This document shows, piece after piece, positions 44,638 through 53,753 of a stretch of 64,000 nt of DNA (positions within the stretch are counted from its first letter, which is position 1; every line of letters begins with the position of its first letter). Source of the DNA: Pseudomonadota bacterium (lineage in GTDB: Bacteria; Pseudomonadota; Alphaproteobacteria; Rhizobiales; Hyphomicrobiaceae); assembly GCA_023387235.1 (NCBI GenBank), contig JAEWIJ010000205.1, forward strand, positions 1-64,000, read 5' to 3'. The translations under genes and the position numbers were made by a program. The notes under the pieces are model-generated. The model did no database searches and had not been told where the DNA came from. It saw only the letters and a list, made by a program, of their open reading frames with translations.

Positions 44638-44687
44638 TGGTACCGCCTCCCCGGCTCGAACGGGGGACCCCCAGATCCACAATCAGG
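44638..44687 (-). repeat. 3' part of a tRNA-His(GTG) gene: attachment-site scar
   Basis: Read on the minus strand, the anticodon arm CCTGA-TTGTGGA-TCTGG (anticodon GTG, His; one mismatch in the stem), variable loop GGGTC, perfect T-arm CCCCG-TTCGAGC-CGGGG, acceptor half AGGCGGT and encoded ACCA are present. The D-arm and the 5' acceptor half are absent. This is the fragment left at one end of an element integrated into the 3' end of a tRNA gene. The integrase gene begins about 170 nt away, on the side where the element should lie. The intact tRNA is expected at the element's other end, not seen in this window. Confidence 0.75.
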
Positions 44688-44858
44688 ACGTCATTGAAAC
44701 ATCTTGCACCTTCGTGAAACGAGATGAACCATGTATTATACTGATATTACGTAAAATAATACGCCTGTCCCGTTTCACGTCGCTTCACGCCGCCCCTTGA
44801 AGTTTTGTCCCGATGGGCCAAATATGGGCCAAATCCATCTCCGAGGCGAGCGTTCTTC

Positions 44859-46169
44859 GTGGCCCTGAAACCCTCTGCATCCACCCTCCTTCCGGCGAAC
44901 GTGAAAGCCATCCGCCGCGCGGCCCGCGGGGTGGCCGCAGCCGGTGCCGCCCGCGAGTTCCGCATCGATGGCGCACGCGGTCTCGTGCTGCTGGCGCTGC
45001 CGAGCGGGACTGCGACCTGGTACCTGCATTACGACGTCGCCGTCGGGCGGAAGCGTCGACGGCGCAAGCTGAAGATTGGCAGGCTCGACGACATCGCGCT
45101 GGCCGATGCCATCGCCGTGGCTGAGCGCCAACGTCCCGCCATCCGCACGGGTGCCGATCCCGTCGCTCGGCGACAGAGCGAGCGGCATGAGCTGACGTTC
45201 GCGGAACTCGTCGAGGAGCGCTTCGCCAAGGGGAGTCCCCTCCGTCCCACCACCGAGCGGGACTATCGACACGTGCTCGCCCGTGACGTCCTGCCGGCCC
45301 TCGGTGCCCTGTCCGCCAAGCAAGTGACGCGGGATCAGATCGTGATGGTTATCAACAAGGCCGTTGCGCGCGGTGCCACGCGACGAGCGGACCTTGCCCG
45401 GGCCGTCGTCCGTTCCATCTTCGCCTTCGGAATCGATCGCGGCCTCGTCGACAGCAATCCCGCGACCGGGCTGAGGAATCGACATGCCTACCGCCCGCGG
45501 GAGGTCATTGCGGGCGCCGAGCACATCCGCACGCTGTGGGAGGGCATCGAAAGCGGGCGGGCGCCTATGGCGCCAACCGTCGGGCTTATCGTACGCCTCG
45601 CCCTGCTGACGGGACTGAGGCGGGCCGAACTCGCCGCCACCCGACGGGCGGACCTTGATCTCGAGTCTGCCCGCCCATTGCTGGCTATCCCGAGCGGACG
45701 GGCAAAGAACCGCAACCTACACCGGGTACCGCTCAGCCCACAGGCCGCCCGTCTTTTTCGGGATGCTCTTGGGCGGGCAGGCGACGGTCCCTTTGCCTTC
45801 CCAGGCGAAATACCGGGCACCCACATCCTCCCGCGCAGCGTCAGCAAAGCCATGGAGCGCACCCGCGCGGAACTCGATATCCCCGACGTTACGATGCACG
45901 ATCTGCGACGCACGGTCGGCACGCGCATGAGCGAGCTTGGCGTGCCGAGGGATGTACGCGAGCGGATCCTGAATCACGGCGGCAAGCGGGCGGGCAATCT
46001 CACGGACGGCGTCTACAATCGCTATGAATTCGACGCCGAGAAGCGGGCGGCGCTCGAGTTGTGGGCAGACGCACTCGATGCCATCCTCGGCCGCGGTCCT
46101 CCCGAGATCGAGGGCTATCCCGCCCGCCTTGCCCACCTCAAGGGCGGGACGACCGTGCGCGTGGGATAA
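44859..46169 (+). CDS. Tyrosine recombinase / integrase (P4-like)
   Basis: 436-residue site-specific integrase. The N-terminal domain (about 1-100) recalls the arm-binding DUF4102 type (GARGLVLLALPSGTATWYLHY, RRRKLKIGRLDDIALADA). The core-binding domain follows. The catalytic domain shows Arg in TGLRRAELA, the Lys region GRAKNRNLHRVPLS, H-x-x-R in MHDLRRTVG, His in LNHGGK and nucleophile Tyr in DGVYNRYEF. All residues are present, so it may be active. The GTG start at 44859 has GAGGCGAG upstream; a longer TTG version from 44805 is possible. It lies next to the tRNA-His fragment that should be its attachment site. Confidence 0.93.
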   Translation: MALKPSASTLLPANVKAIRRAARGVAAAGAAREFRIDGARGLVLLALPSGTATWYLHYDVAVGRKRRRRKLKIGRLDDIALADAIAVAERQRPAIRTGADPVARRQSERHELTFAELVEERFAKGSPLRPTTERDYRHVLARDVLPALGALSAKQVTRDQIVMVINKAVARGATRRADLARAVVRSIFAFGIDRGLVDSNPATGLRNRHAYRPREVIAGAEHIRTLWEGIESGRAPMAPTVGLIVRLALLTGLRRAELAATRRADLDLESARPLLAIPSGRAKNRNLHRVPLSPQAARLFRDALGRAGDGPFAFPGEIPGTHILPRSVSKAMERTRAELDIPDVTMHDLRRTVGTRMSELGVPRDVRERILNHGGKRAGNLTDGVYNRYEFDAEKRAALELWADALDAILGRGPPEIEGYPARLAHLKGGTTVRVG

Positions 46170-46327
46170 CTGGTGGGCGGGCGAATTTCGTCCGGATGAC
46201 CGCCGGAACGTGTCGGCCGTCGAGAGGCTTGATTGCGCGATGCCGGATTCTCGAAGACGAAGTCGTGCGCCACCGCCGGATGTGGCCGACATTGCGTGCG
46301 ATGCTCCGGACAGCATCCGCGCCAAGC

Positions 46328-47560
46328 TTACAGCGGGAGGCCAACGCCCACGTAGAACTGACGTGAGGCCTTGAGCTTGCACCCGCCCACAGCCTCGACG
46401 GCCTGCTTCAAGAGCTGTCCGAAGACATTGGGCGCGATCCTCGGCCAGCCGCGCGTCTCTTGCATCCCTTTGTACGCTTCGAGAAGGTCAGCTCCGGCGG
46501 CGCGAAGGTCCGGACCACGGCTCAGCGTCGCGACGAACGTGTGGACCGCCCTGAGCGGCACGCCCACTTCCCTCGACGCAGAACTCGGCTCGCCCCACGG
46601 CCGGGGCCCCTTGCCTGCGCGTCGGCCGGTGCTTTCGCGATCGGTCCTGCCTGCCCTCCGTCCCCGATCCGATTTCAGCGGCGCGTCCCGCATGGAAACT
46701 GACACCTTATCCGCATTCGAGTTCGCAATTGCCGACGCCGGCGCATGTTCGGCCTTCGTGGCTGATACGCGCGCTCCCGCTGTCGACCAGAAGAAGCTCG
46801 CGAACCCGAATGCGCCTATCTCGGCCACTTCGATGACTGCGGCCCAGAACAGCGTGCGCAGAATTTCAGCGGTTCTGAGCGAGATGTCGAGCCACGCCGC
46901 GAGCATGGCCAGATCGGGCTGTTGGCTTTCCGCGCCCCCCGGCTGACGCGAAAGCTGACGGCGAAGCTCTGCCTCACGCTCGTGGAGGCGCTCGGCCTCA
47001 GCTGCCGTCGCGCGCGCGGCCTCGAGATGCGCGAGCCGCGCGCAGAACAGGCGCTGTCCCCCATTCGCCACCTTCGTGCAGCCTGAAGTGGCGTCCCACC
47101 TCCAATCATGCCGCTCGGCCGCGATTTCAGAGTTGACAGTCGCCAGCGGTTTCCACCCCACGACCTTCAGCCGCTCGCCAACAGTCTTCAGCTCAGAACG
47201 CGCGATGTCGGCACGCTCGGCAGCCGCACCCGCGTCGGTGACGCGCGCGGACCGTTGGAGTTCGAACAGGGCAACCGCATTCCAGACCGACAGACCCACG
47301 AGAAGAATGGAAATCGCGACGCCCATGGACCCGGCCAAGGCGCTCCTTCGCCACGCCGGGACGATCGCCGCAACCAAGGTGACCTTGGCGACATGGATCA
47401 ATGCCAGCAGAAGGCCGGCGCCGTAATTCAGCGTCAGACCTCCGATGGCCATGGTCGCTGTTGGATCGAGCCATGCGCCGTACCTGTAAGGTGTCGCGAT
47501 CGCGAACGTCGCGACGCCGCTACCCAGCACGAACATTGTCACACTCCAGGTCCGGCTCAC
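46328..47560 (-). CDS. Element-borne membrane/coiled-coil protein with a C-terminal winged-helix-like end
   Basis: 410 residues, no family recognised with certainty. The N-terminus has three to four membrane helices (VTMFVLGSGVATFAIA, MAIGGLTLNYGAGLLLALIHV, MGVAISILLVGLSVWNAVALF). A long Glu/Arg/Ala coiled coil follows (about 105-205), then a further helix (ILRTLFWAAVIEVAEIGAFGFASFF), a charged linker, and a tail (LLEAYKGMQETRGWPRIAPNVFGQLLKQAV...SRQFYVGVGL) that resembles the winged-helix end of phage/plasmid primases. It follows the integrase on the opposite strand, so it is probably cargo or replication-associated for the same element. It could also be an unrelated membrane sensor. Confidence 0.6.
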   Translation of the reverse strand: MSRTWSVTMFVLGSGVATFAIATPYRYGAWLDPTATMAIGGLTLNYGAGLLLALIHVAKVTLVAAIVPAWRRSALAGSMGVAISILLVGLSVWNAVALFELQRSARVTDAGAAAERADIARSELKTVGERLKVVGWKPLATVNSEIAAERHDWRWDATSGCTKVANGGQRLFCARLAHLEAARATAAEAERLHEREAELRRQLSRQPGGAESQQPDLAMLAAWLDISLRTAEILRTLFWAAVIEVAEIGAFGFASFFWSTAGARVSATKAEHAPASAIANSNADKVSVSMRDAPLKSDRGRRAGRTDRESTGRRAGKGPRPWGEPSSASREVGVPLRAVHTFVATLSRGPDLRAAGADLLEAYKGMQETRGWPRIAPNVFGQLLKQAVEAVGGCKLKASRQFYVGVGLPL

Positions 47561-48527
47561 GCACCGTCCTCCTCGATCGCATCACGCGCGAGGATTTCTG
47601 AGCCGTGCGCTGCCGTCGAGAGAGATGTTGACGCTCGAGCGCGGGGCGAAGTTTCACACCGGTTCAGGCGAATGCAGGAGAGTGCATAGTGCTTCAAAAG
47701 AACTGTGGACAGGCAGGGGCGCGCCGCGGCGAAGGCGCCGGAGTCCAGACTGTTGCGTGGCGGGCGTCTGTTGCCGACGTGATCCCCCCTACCACACCGG
47801 CACTGGGCAAGCCATGCAGCAGCGTCTCATCGGTTCCATGATTTTACCTGGCCTGTCAGTCCAGCACCGGTGCCGGCCAGGCTGAACTGGTGGCAACGTG
47901 TCGAGCATCTGGTCGCCGACGCGAACGCGGCACGCCCACGACAGCTGTGCAGAGAAAGCGGACCCGGAAAGCCGCGTGCTCTGTCCAGCCTTCTGCCAAT
48001 GGGCGGACGTGACTTAAGCGCCCGATTGCGGGCACTATTGAGCGCCAATTTCGGTCAGTATCAGGCACGCCCAATCCACCGTTCAATCCGCCGCCGTTCA
48101 GAATCGGCTCAACGAGGCGCGAGCATTTGAGTACTACGCGCGCTATTGCTGCCTCTTGCGCATCCAGCACCTCTTTCCATCGAGAGATTGATGGGCTCAA
48201 AGCATCCCGCCTTGCTGATGCCGCTGCCAAGCTTGGCGAGCATCCGTGGAACATGATCCTGCTGACAGCGATCGTGCTGCTCGCATTGCAGGTTCTGGAG
48301 GAAGCGACAGGACCGCGCACGCCTGTGCAATCGCCCTTCACGTGAAAGGCGGAAGATTCCGAGTGGCGCCTGCCGACGACACAGGCGTACTTGCGGGCTT
48401 CGACAAGCGGCCGGAGGCTGCGCAGATCTCGCTATCAGTGCACGTCGTTAGGTCCCTAGCGAGAAATCCGATTGTGAGCACCTCGACACATCTTCGTGCC
48501 ATGAAGCTCCGCGCGAGCTTCTCCTCC
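47561..48527. other. Accessory-region spacer, no intact gene seen
   Basis: Nearly 1 kb without a convincing complete gene. Short frames exist on both strands. One of them (about 48030-48190, plus strand) reads RLNEARAFEYYARYCCLLRIQHL but lacks a start codon and is probably a remnant. The left arm of the inverted repeat begins at 48528. No RNA gene was recognised. Confidence 0.5.
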
Positions 48528-48588
48528 CCGACAAAACTATGTCACCAGGTGAAACGCTTTGTCGCCGTGTCGTCGTCGATCGAGTAGC
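48528..48588. repeat. Left arm of the inverted repeat
   Basis: Contains AAAACTATGTCAC (48533-48545), 6 nt, AAACGCTTTGTCGC (48552-48565), 14 nt, TCGAGTAGC (48580-48588). The same three blocks with the same two spacings occur inverted at 55098-55158. Conserved blocks at fixed spacing are what transposase-binding ends look like. No transposase gene lies between the arms. Confidence 0.75.
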
Positions 48589-48705
48589 GATAATTCGATC
48601 CATGCTGACAGCAGACCGTTGCCGAACAACGACGAGCGCAAACATGCCAACGAATTTGCTGAGCCACCGAAGTTCCCTGACACACAAAACGCGAAGGGCC
48701 GTTAG

Positions 48706-49764
48706 ATGAAGAGGATCTCTCGTCGCAAATTCGTTGCGGGAATGGCCGGCAGTCTCGGCGCGATGGTCGCAGCTCCCGCTCTGTCCCAGGGCCAGGGCAA
48801 AGTTCTTCATGTCATCGGATACACTGATATCCGCGACGTTATCGCCAAGGTCTGGATCGCACCGTTCGAAAAAGCGACCGGCGCCAAGGTGCAGTTCGTT
48901 CCCGGCGCCGGCATGGAGTTGGTGGGCAAGATTCGAGCCGAGCAGGCAAAGCCGACCTACAGCGTGATGTTGGCGGACGACTGGGTGGTCGAGCAAGCGG
49001 GGCGGTTCAATTTGGTGCAGCCGCTACCTAAGGACAAGATGCCCGCGCTTGCCGACGTCGATCCGGCTTTGCAGTTCAAGGACGGATCCGGCGTTGCCAT
49101 TCTGGTGCTTCTCACCGGCCTCGCCTTCAACACGTCTATCAAGGCGCCGGCATCGTGGGCCGACCTGTGGCGGCCGGAGTTCAAGCGGTCGATACTCATT
49201 CCTCCGAGCAATTTTGCGACCCACAGCATGTTGCTGACCATGGCCGCGTCCATCAAAAGCGGTCTGCCCGTCGAGAAGGCGCAATACGACCTCACTCCAG
49301 GGTTCGAGTACCTCAAGGAGCTCAAGCCGAATTTTCTGACGATCTACTCGAACACCAATATCGCCTTGAATCTTCTCGTTCAGGGGGAAGCAAAAGCCGC
49401 CGCGCCGTTCTACGCAAAGAACGTGTTTCGACATGCCGATGCTGGCGCGAAAATCAACCTGACCGTTCCCAAGGAAGGCGGGTTCGTCGGCCTCAACGGA
49501 GCGGCGTTGATCCGTAATGCCCCGGAAGCCGATCTCGGCGCCGAGTTCATCGATTTTGGCCTGACGCCCGAAGTTCAACGAGCCTTGGCAGAGGGCTGCA
49601 TCGCAGGCTCCGTCAATCGCCGCGTCGAACTTCCTGCCAGTATGGCCGACCGCGCCCCGATCAACCAGGACGCCATTCGGAAACTGCACAAGCTCGACTG
49701 GGGATCCTTCAACGATCGACGCTCCGACCTGCTCGATCGCTGGAACCGCGAAATCGCCGGCTAA
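48706..49764 (+). CDS. ABC transporter solute-binding protein (family 1, Tat-type signal)
   Basis: 352 residues. It begins MKRISRRKFVAGMAG, a twin-arginine-like signal, with cleavage likely near ALSQ. The mature part has VIGYTDIRDVIAKVWIAPFEKATGAKV, LVGKIRAEQAKP, the LTGLAFNT region and GFVGLNGAALIRNAPE, typical of iron/polyamine/organic-solute binders. First gene of a four-gene importer operon inside the inverted-repeat unit. It is followed by a 10-bp hairpin and the ATPase gene. The ligand is unknown; the amidohydrolase in the unit hints at an amide or cyclic compound (inference). Confidence 0.9.
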   Translation: MKRISRRKFVAGMAGSLGAMVAAPALSQGQGKVLHVIGYTDIRDVIAKVWIAPFEKATGAKVQFVPGAGMELVGKIRAEQAKPTYSVMLADDWVVEQAGRFNLVQPLPKDKMPALADVDPALQFKDGSGVAILVLLTGLAFNTSIKAPASWADLWRPEFKRSILIPPSNFATHSMLLTMAASIKSGLPVEKAQYDLTPGFEYLKELKPNFLTIYSNTNIALNLLVQGEAKAAAPFYAKNVFRHADAGAKINLTVPKEGGFVGLNGAALIRNAPEADLGAEFIDFGLTPEVQRALAEGCIAGSVNRRVELPASMADRAPINQDAIRKLHKLDWGSFNDRRSDLLDRWNREIAG

Positions 49765-49799
49765 GCATCGTCACATCTGCCGCGAACCCACCCCATAAA

Positions 49800-49822
49800 G
49801 CCCAGGGCAGAATGCCCTGGGC
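49800..49822 (+). other. 10-bp hairpin between binding-protein and ATPase genes
   Basis: Perfect stem GCCCAGGGCA / TGCCCTGGGC with a 3-nt GAA loop, 36 nt after the binding-protein stop and 11 nt before the ATPase start. No U-run. Its position just after a binding-protein gene suggests mRNA protection or partial termination (inference); it might also mask the ATPase ribosome binding site. Confidence 0.6.
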
Positions 49823-49833
49823 CGGATTGCGAC

Positions 49834-50958
49834 ATGGATCACAACATCACCGGAGAGATTGATCTCGAAGTTCGCGATCTTTCCAAAATTTATGGGGACG
49901 CTGCTGCTCTTACGCAGATCGACCTGACGGTCTACAAGGGTGAGCTCATCTCTCTGCTCGGCCCCAGCGGCTGCGGAAAGACGACGCTGCTGCGGGCAAT
50001 AGCGGGTCTCGTCGATCCGACAAAGGGTTCGATCCAGATCAAGGGCAAAGAGATTGTCCCGGTCCCGCCCCATCAGCGCAACGTAGGGTTCGTTTTCCAA
50101 AGCTACGCGCTCTTCCCTCACATGACCGTCCACGATAACGTGGGTTTCGGCTTGAGAATGCGTGGCACCAAGCGCGCGGAAATCGACGCCGCCGTTCCTC
50201 GCGTGCTCGATATCGTGAAGATGCGCGACCTTGCGCACCGCTATCCCGGTGAACTGTCCGGCGGACAACAGCAACGTGTCGCGATTGCGCGGAGCATCGT
50301 TCTCAATCCCACGCTTCTACTGCTCGACGAACCGTTCGCAGCTCTGGACCGCGCTCTGCGCGACCATATGCAGATGGAGGTGAAGGCCCTGCAGCGACAG
50401 GTCGGCATTACGACGCTGTTCGTCACCCACGACCAGGACGAAGCCTTGCGGATCAGCGACCGCATCGCGGTCATGAACGCAGGACGGATAGAACAGATCG
50501 ACAGCCCGATCGAGCTATATCGGCGACCGAAGACGCCGTTCGTCCTCAACTTCATCGGTAAGTCGAATGTGTTCTCTGGCCAAGTGCTCGAGGCGAGCGC
50601 GAATGCGCTGACGGTTGATGTCGGCGGCCACAAAATGCACATTCGTCCGCCCGAAAATGCCCAGCTGCAGCGCGGCGAGAGCGTGATGCTCTCGGTTCGC
50701 CCCGAGCAAATCAGCGCGACAAGCGCATGTCCGGGGCCTGCGGAGATGGGCATTCCCGCCCGCATCGAAGACGCCGTGTTCCTGGGTGGCGTAACCGAAC
50801 TTCGGCTTCGCAGTGCCATCGCGAACCAACCAATTATCGTGAACCGTCAAGGCGACATCCCTTCGACGCTGGAAGAGGGCGCAGAGGTGTGGCTTCGCTG
50901 GGATCCGAGCGACGCTCTGATTTTCGCCGACCCATCGGCTGACAATCGGGGTTCGTGA
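49834..50958 (+). CDS. ABC transporter ATP-binding protein (PotA-type)
   Basis: 374 residues. Walker A is GPSGCGKTT near residue 50, signature LSGGQQQR, Walker B LLLLDEPFAALDR, H-loop FVTHDQDEALRISDR. The C-terminal TOBE domain (about 280-374) has LSVRPEQIS and FLGGVTELRLR. It drives the importer whose two permeases follow. The stop overlaps the start of the next gene (GTGATG region), typical of co-translated importer subunits. Confidence 0.93.
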   Translation: MDHNITGEIDLEVRDLSKIYGDAAALTQIDLTVYKGELISLLGPSGCGKTTLLRAIAGLVDPTKGSIQIKGKEIVPVPPHQRNVGFVFQSYALFPHMTVHDNVGFGLRMRGTKRAEIDAAVPRVLDIVKMRDLAHRYPGELSGGQQQRVAIARSIVLNPTLLLLDEPFAALDRALRDHMQMEVKALQRQVGITTLFVTHDQDEALRISDRIAVMNAGRIEQIDSPIELYRRPKTPFVLNFIGKSNVFSGQVLEASANALTVDVGGHKMHIRPPENAQLQRGESVMLSVRPEQISATSACPGPAEMGIPARIEDAVFLGGVTELRLRSAIANQPIIVNRQGDIPSTLEEGAEVWLRWDPSDALIFADPSADNRGS

Positions 50959-51821
50959 TGTCATCGCGCTATCGGGATCGATGGGCGTTCGGATTGCTCG
51001 CTGGGCCGGGGGGCGCCTTCATGCTCTTGGCTTTCGTCTTGCCAGTTGCCGTGATGGCGACGTCGAGTTTTCTCGATGCTGATAGGAACTTCACGCTCGA
51101 TCGCTACTGGCGCTTCTTCTCCGACACCCAGTACGTTTCGACGCTTTGGAACTCGATCCGTATCGCGGTTTACGCCACTTTGACCGCGACGATCATTGCT
51201 TATCCACTCGCCTATGCGATGGCGCGGCTCGAGACGGGGTGGCGGACCCTGATTCTGATCGTCACCCTTCTGCCTCTGACGATCAGCGTGGTCATCAGAA
51301 CGTTCGGATGGCAGATCTTGTTGCGCAACGGCGGGCCGATCAATCAAACGCTGATCGCGTTGGGCGTGATCGACGAGCCGATCCGGCTGTTGTTCTCGGA
51401 AGTGGGCGTGATCATCGGCCTCGTCCACGTCTTCTTGCCGTTCATGGTGCTACCCCTGGCGTCCGCGATCGAGCGCATCGACCGGCGGCTCGAAGAGGCC
51501 GCGATGATCCTCGGCGCGTCCGCACCGCGTCGGTTCCTGCATGTGATTTTGCCCTTGAGCATTCCTGGCTTGGCTGCAGGCGCCACCCTCGTTTTCACCG
51601 CAAGCATCAGCGCCTACGTGACGCCGGCGCTCCTTGGCGGTGAAGGCATTCAGGTCATGCCGACGATGGTCGCGCAGCAAGTACTCACGCTGCTGGACTG
51701 GTCGTTCGGATCGGCCGTCTCAATGGTGCTCACAGTCGTGAGCCTCAGCGCCGTCATCCTGCACTGGTGGGCGGCTGCTCGCCTTACCAGACGGTCTTCG
51801 CAAACGGAGCCGGGCAAATGA
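50958..51821 (+). CDS. ABC transporter permease (PotB-type)
   Basis: 287 residues with six helices. The coupling loop EEAAMILGASAPRRFLHVILPLS is the EAA motif. It pairs with the next permease as a heterodimer. The ATG at 50958 overlaps the ATPase stop; a GTG 3 nt earlier is an alternative start. Its 3' end overlaps the next gene as ATGA. Confidence 0.92.
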   Translation: MSSRYRDRWAFGLLAGPGGAFMLLAFVLPVAVMATSSFLDADRNFTLDRYWRFFSDTQYVSTLWNSIRIAVYATLTATIIAYPLAYAMARLETGWRTLILIVTLLPLTISVVIRTFGWQILLRNGGPINQTLIALGVIDEPIRLLFSEVGVIIGLVHVFLPFMVLPLASAIERIDRRLEEAAMILGASAPRRFLHVILPLSIPGLAAGATLVFTASISAYVTPALLGGEGIQVMPTMVAQQVLTLLDWSFGSAVSMVLTVVSLSAVILHWWAAARLTRRSSQTEPGK

Positions 51822-52624
51822 GCAAGGCGGGTTCGCGGCATATCTTGCTCAAGGCGCTGGTTCTGGTGATCTTGCTTTTCATCCTGTCGCCATTGGTCGT
51901 CGTCATCGTCTCGTCGTTCGGCGAGGCGGCGTTCCTGTATTTCCCGCCAAGTTCCTACTCCTTCAAGTGGTACCGCGAAATTCTTGAGCTGGACGGCCTG
52001 GGTGAAGCACTTCGAACGAGCCTCGTGATCTCCGGCGTCGCAACGCCGGTTTCGGTCATTCTCGGGACGACATCGGCACTGGCGCTGGCGCGCTACGAAT
52101 TCATCAGCAAGGGCGTCCTTATTGGCGTCCTGCTGTCACCGCTCGTCGTGCCCGCGATCGTGATCGGAATTGCCATGCTGCAATTCTTCAAGACGATCGA
52201 CTTGATAAGCTCGACGCAGGCCATGATGGTGGCGCACATCGCGATTACACTGCCGTATATGGTGCGCACGGTCGTCGCGAGCCTGGAGATGGAAGACCGG
52301 AGCGTCCTGGAAGCGGCGACCATGCTCGGCGCCAACATGTTTCAATCGTTCATCTACGTGACGCTGCCGACGATCAAATCGTCGATATTCTCCGGCGCGA
52401 TCTTCGTCTTCATCATCTCGTTCGACAACTACGCGATCAGCTTGTTCATGTCCGACGCATTGACCACGACGCTGCCGATTAAGATGCTCGAATACATCGA
52501 GTCACGGACGGACCCGACCGTGGCAGCTCTCTCAAGTCTGCTGATTGTTCTCTCCGCACTCCTGCTGTTGATCTCCATCTGGATCGTCGGGCTGAAGAAG
52601 GTCTCTAGATTAAGTGGTGGCTAA
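51818..52624 (+). CDS. ABC transporter permease (PotC-type)
   Basis: 268 residues with six helices and the EAA-type loop LEAATMLGANMFQSFIYVTLP. ATG 51818 forms an ATGA overlap with the preceding permease gene. The C-terminus (SRTDPTVAALSSLLIVLSALLLL) is typical of PotC-like subunits. Last gene of the importer operon; 109 nt later the convergent IclR gene ends. Confidence 0.92.
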   Translation: MSKAGSRHILLKALVLVILLFILSPLVVVIVSSFGEAAFLYFPPSSYSFKWYREILELDGLGEALRTSLVISGVATPVSVILGTTSALALARYEFISKGVLIGVLLSPLVVPAIVIGIAMLQFFKTIDLISSTQAMMVAHIAITLPYMVRTVVASLEMEDRSVLEAATMLGANMFQSFIYVTLPTIKSSIFSGAIFVFIISFDNYAISLFMSDALTTTLPIKMLEYIESRTDPTVAALSSLLIVLSALLLLISIWIVGLKKVSRLSGG

Positions 52625-52732
52625 GGCAGTGCCGGCCGTCGGCACGCGATAGCGCGACATCGCGTCGACTGGCGGCGAGCGTCAACGCAAGCGCGCGAGG
52701 CAGCGCCTGATGGGTAAGGTCAGCGAGGCGGC

Positions 52733-53572
52733 TCAGCTTGCGCTTGACTCGTTCGCAACTGGCCAATTCATGAGAATGCGCTTGGCGAGCAGATTGAGCC
52801 GGCGCCCCAACTTGTCGAAGCTCAGGGCTTTGACCTTCGGGCCCATCCCGCCGCAGTTCATCGCGACCACCGTGCCGTCGGGAAGCACCAGTGGCACAGA
52901 GACGCCGAATGCCTGATTTTTCCACTCACCGAGACTGAAGCAGTATCCGGACGTCGCGAAGCGCTTCATCTCGCGCTCGATACTGTTCAACGTACCCGGC
53001 CAGTCCTTCTTCGGAATTGTCGCCTCGAGTTCCTCCAAAATGGCTTCGCGCTCGTACGCTTCCAACCCGGCGAGATACGCGCGCCCCATCGAGGAAACGC
53101 CGATCGGGCATCGCGCACCAATGTCCTGAACCAGAAAGGAAGCGGAGCTGTTTCGCACCCGCTCGATGAAGACGATCTCCAGACCATCTCGAACACCTAG
53201 CCCTACGGACAGATGCGTCTCGCGAGCCATTTCCTGCATGAGGGGGCGAGCAATTTGTCTGATGCGCAACTTGGCCAGCATCGGATGGCCGAGCGTCAAG
53301 ATCCGCGGCGTCAGGTAATATCCCGCGCCGTCCTCGCCGCGTTCGATGTAACCCAGCTCGCTCAACGTGTGCGTGAGGCGCGATACCGTCGGCCTTGGCA
53401 AACCGCATCGCGCCGCAAGTTCGGCATTCGTAAGCAAGTCGTCCCCCGGCCGGAACGCTTCGAGGAGCTGAATACCGCGCGCCAGTCCGCTGATAAATTT
53501 TCGGCCTGAGCGGATCTTCAGCTCCACGACGGAACCGGCCTTCCGAGGTCTCATACCGTCGCCTGGCTTCAT
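52733..53572 (-). CDS. IclR-family transcriptional regulator (second)
   Basis: 279 residues from ATG 53572, supported by GGAGG 8 nt upstream; a far longer frame upstream has no family character and overlaps the amidohydrolase gene. Winged helix: FISGLARGIQLLEAF, NAELAARCGLPRPTVSRLTHTLSELGYI. The effector domain has GLEIVFIERVRNSSASF, PIGVSSMGRAYLAG and YCFSLGEWKNQAFGVSVPLV. It lies between the importer operon (convergent) and the amidohydrolase gene (same strand, upstream), inside the inverted-repeat unit, and most likely controls both. Confidence 0.92.
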   Translation of the reverse strand: MKPGDGMRPRKAGSVVELKIRSGRKFISGLARGIQLLEAFRPGDDLLTNAELAARCGLPRPTVSRLTHTLSELGYIERGEDGAGYYLTPRILTLGHPMLAKLRIRQIARPLMQEMARETHLSVGLGVRDGLEIVFIERVRNSSASFLVQDIGARCPIGVSSMGRAYLAGLEAYEREAILEELEATIPKKDWPGTLNSIEREMKRFATSGYCFSLGEWKNQAFGVSVPLVLPDGTVVAMNCGGMGPKVKALSFDKLGRRLNLLAKRILMNWPVANESSAS

Positions 53573-53753
53573 TTCCGGTCCTCCAACGCAAAACTCGGCC
53601 ATCGGATCGCGCGTTAACGAGCGATCCTTCGGGCGAATTTTACCGGGTGACACAGGTTTCCTCAACGGACAAAGCTCGCAGGCGATTCCTGTCAGCATCG
53701 CCCGCGCTTCATTTCCCGGCGCAGATAGCGTACTTGGGGCGACGATTGCGCGA

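Noticed and set aside
48127..48345. 72-residue plus-strand frame with a hydrophobic stretch
   Set aside because: No ribosome binding site, no similarity to a known small protein, surrounded by non-coding accessory DNA.
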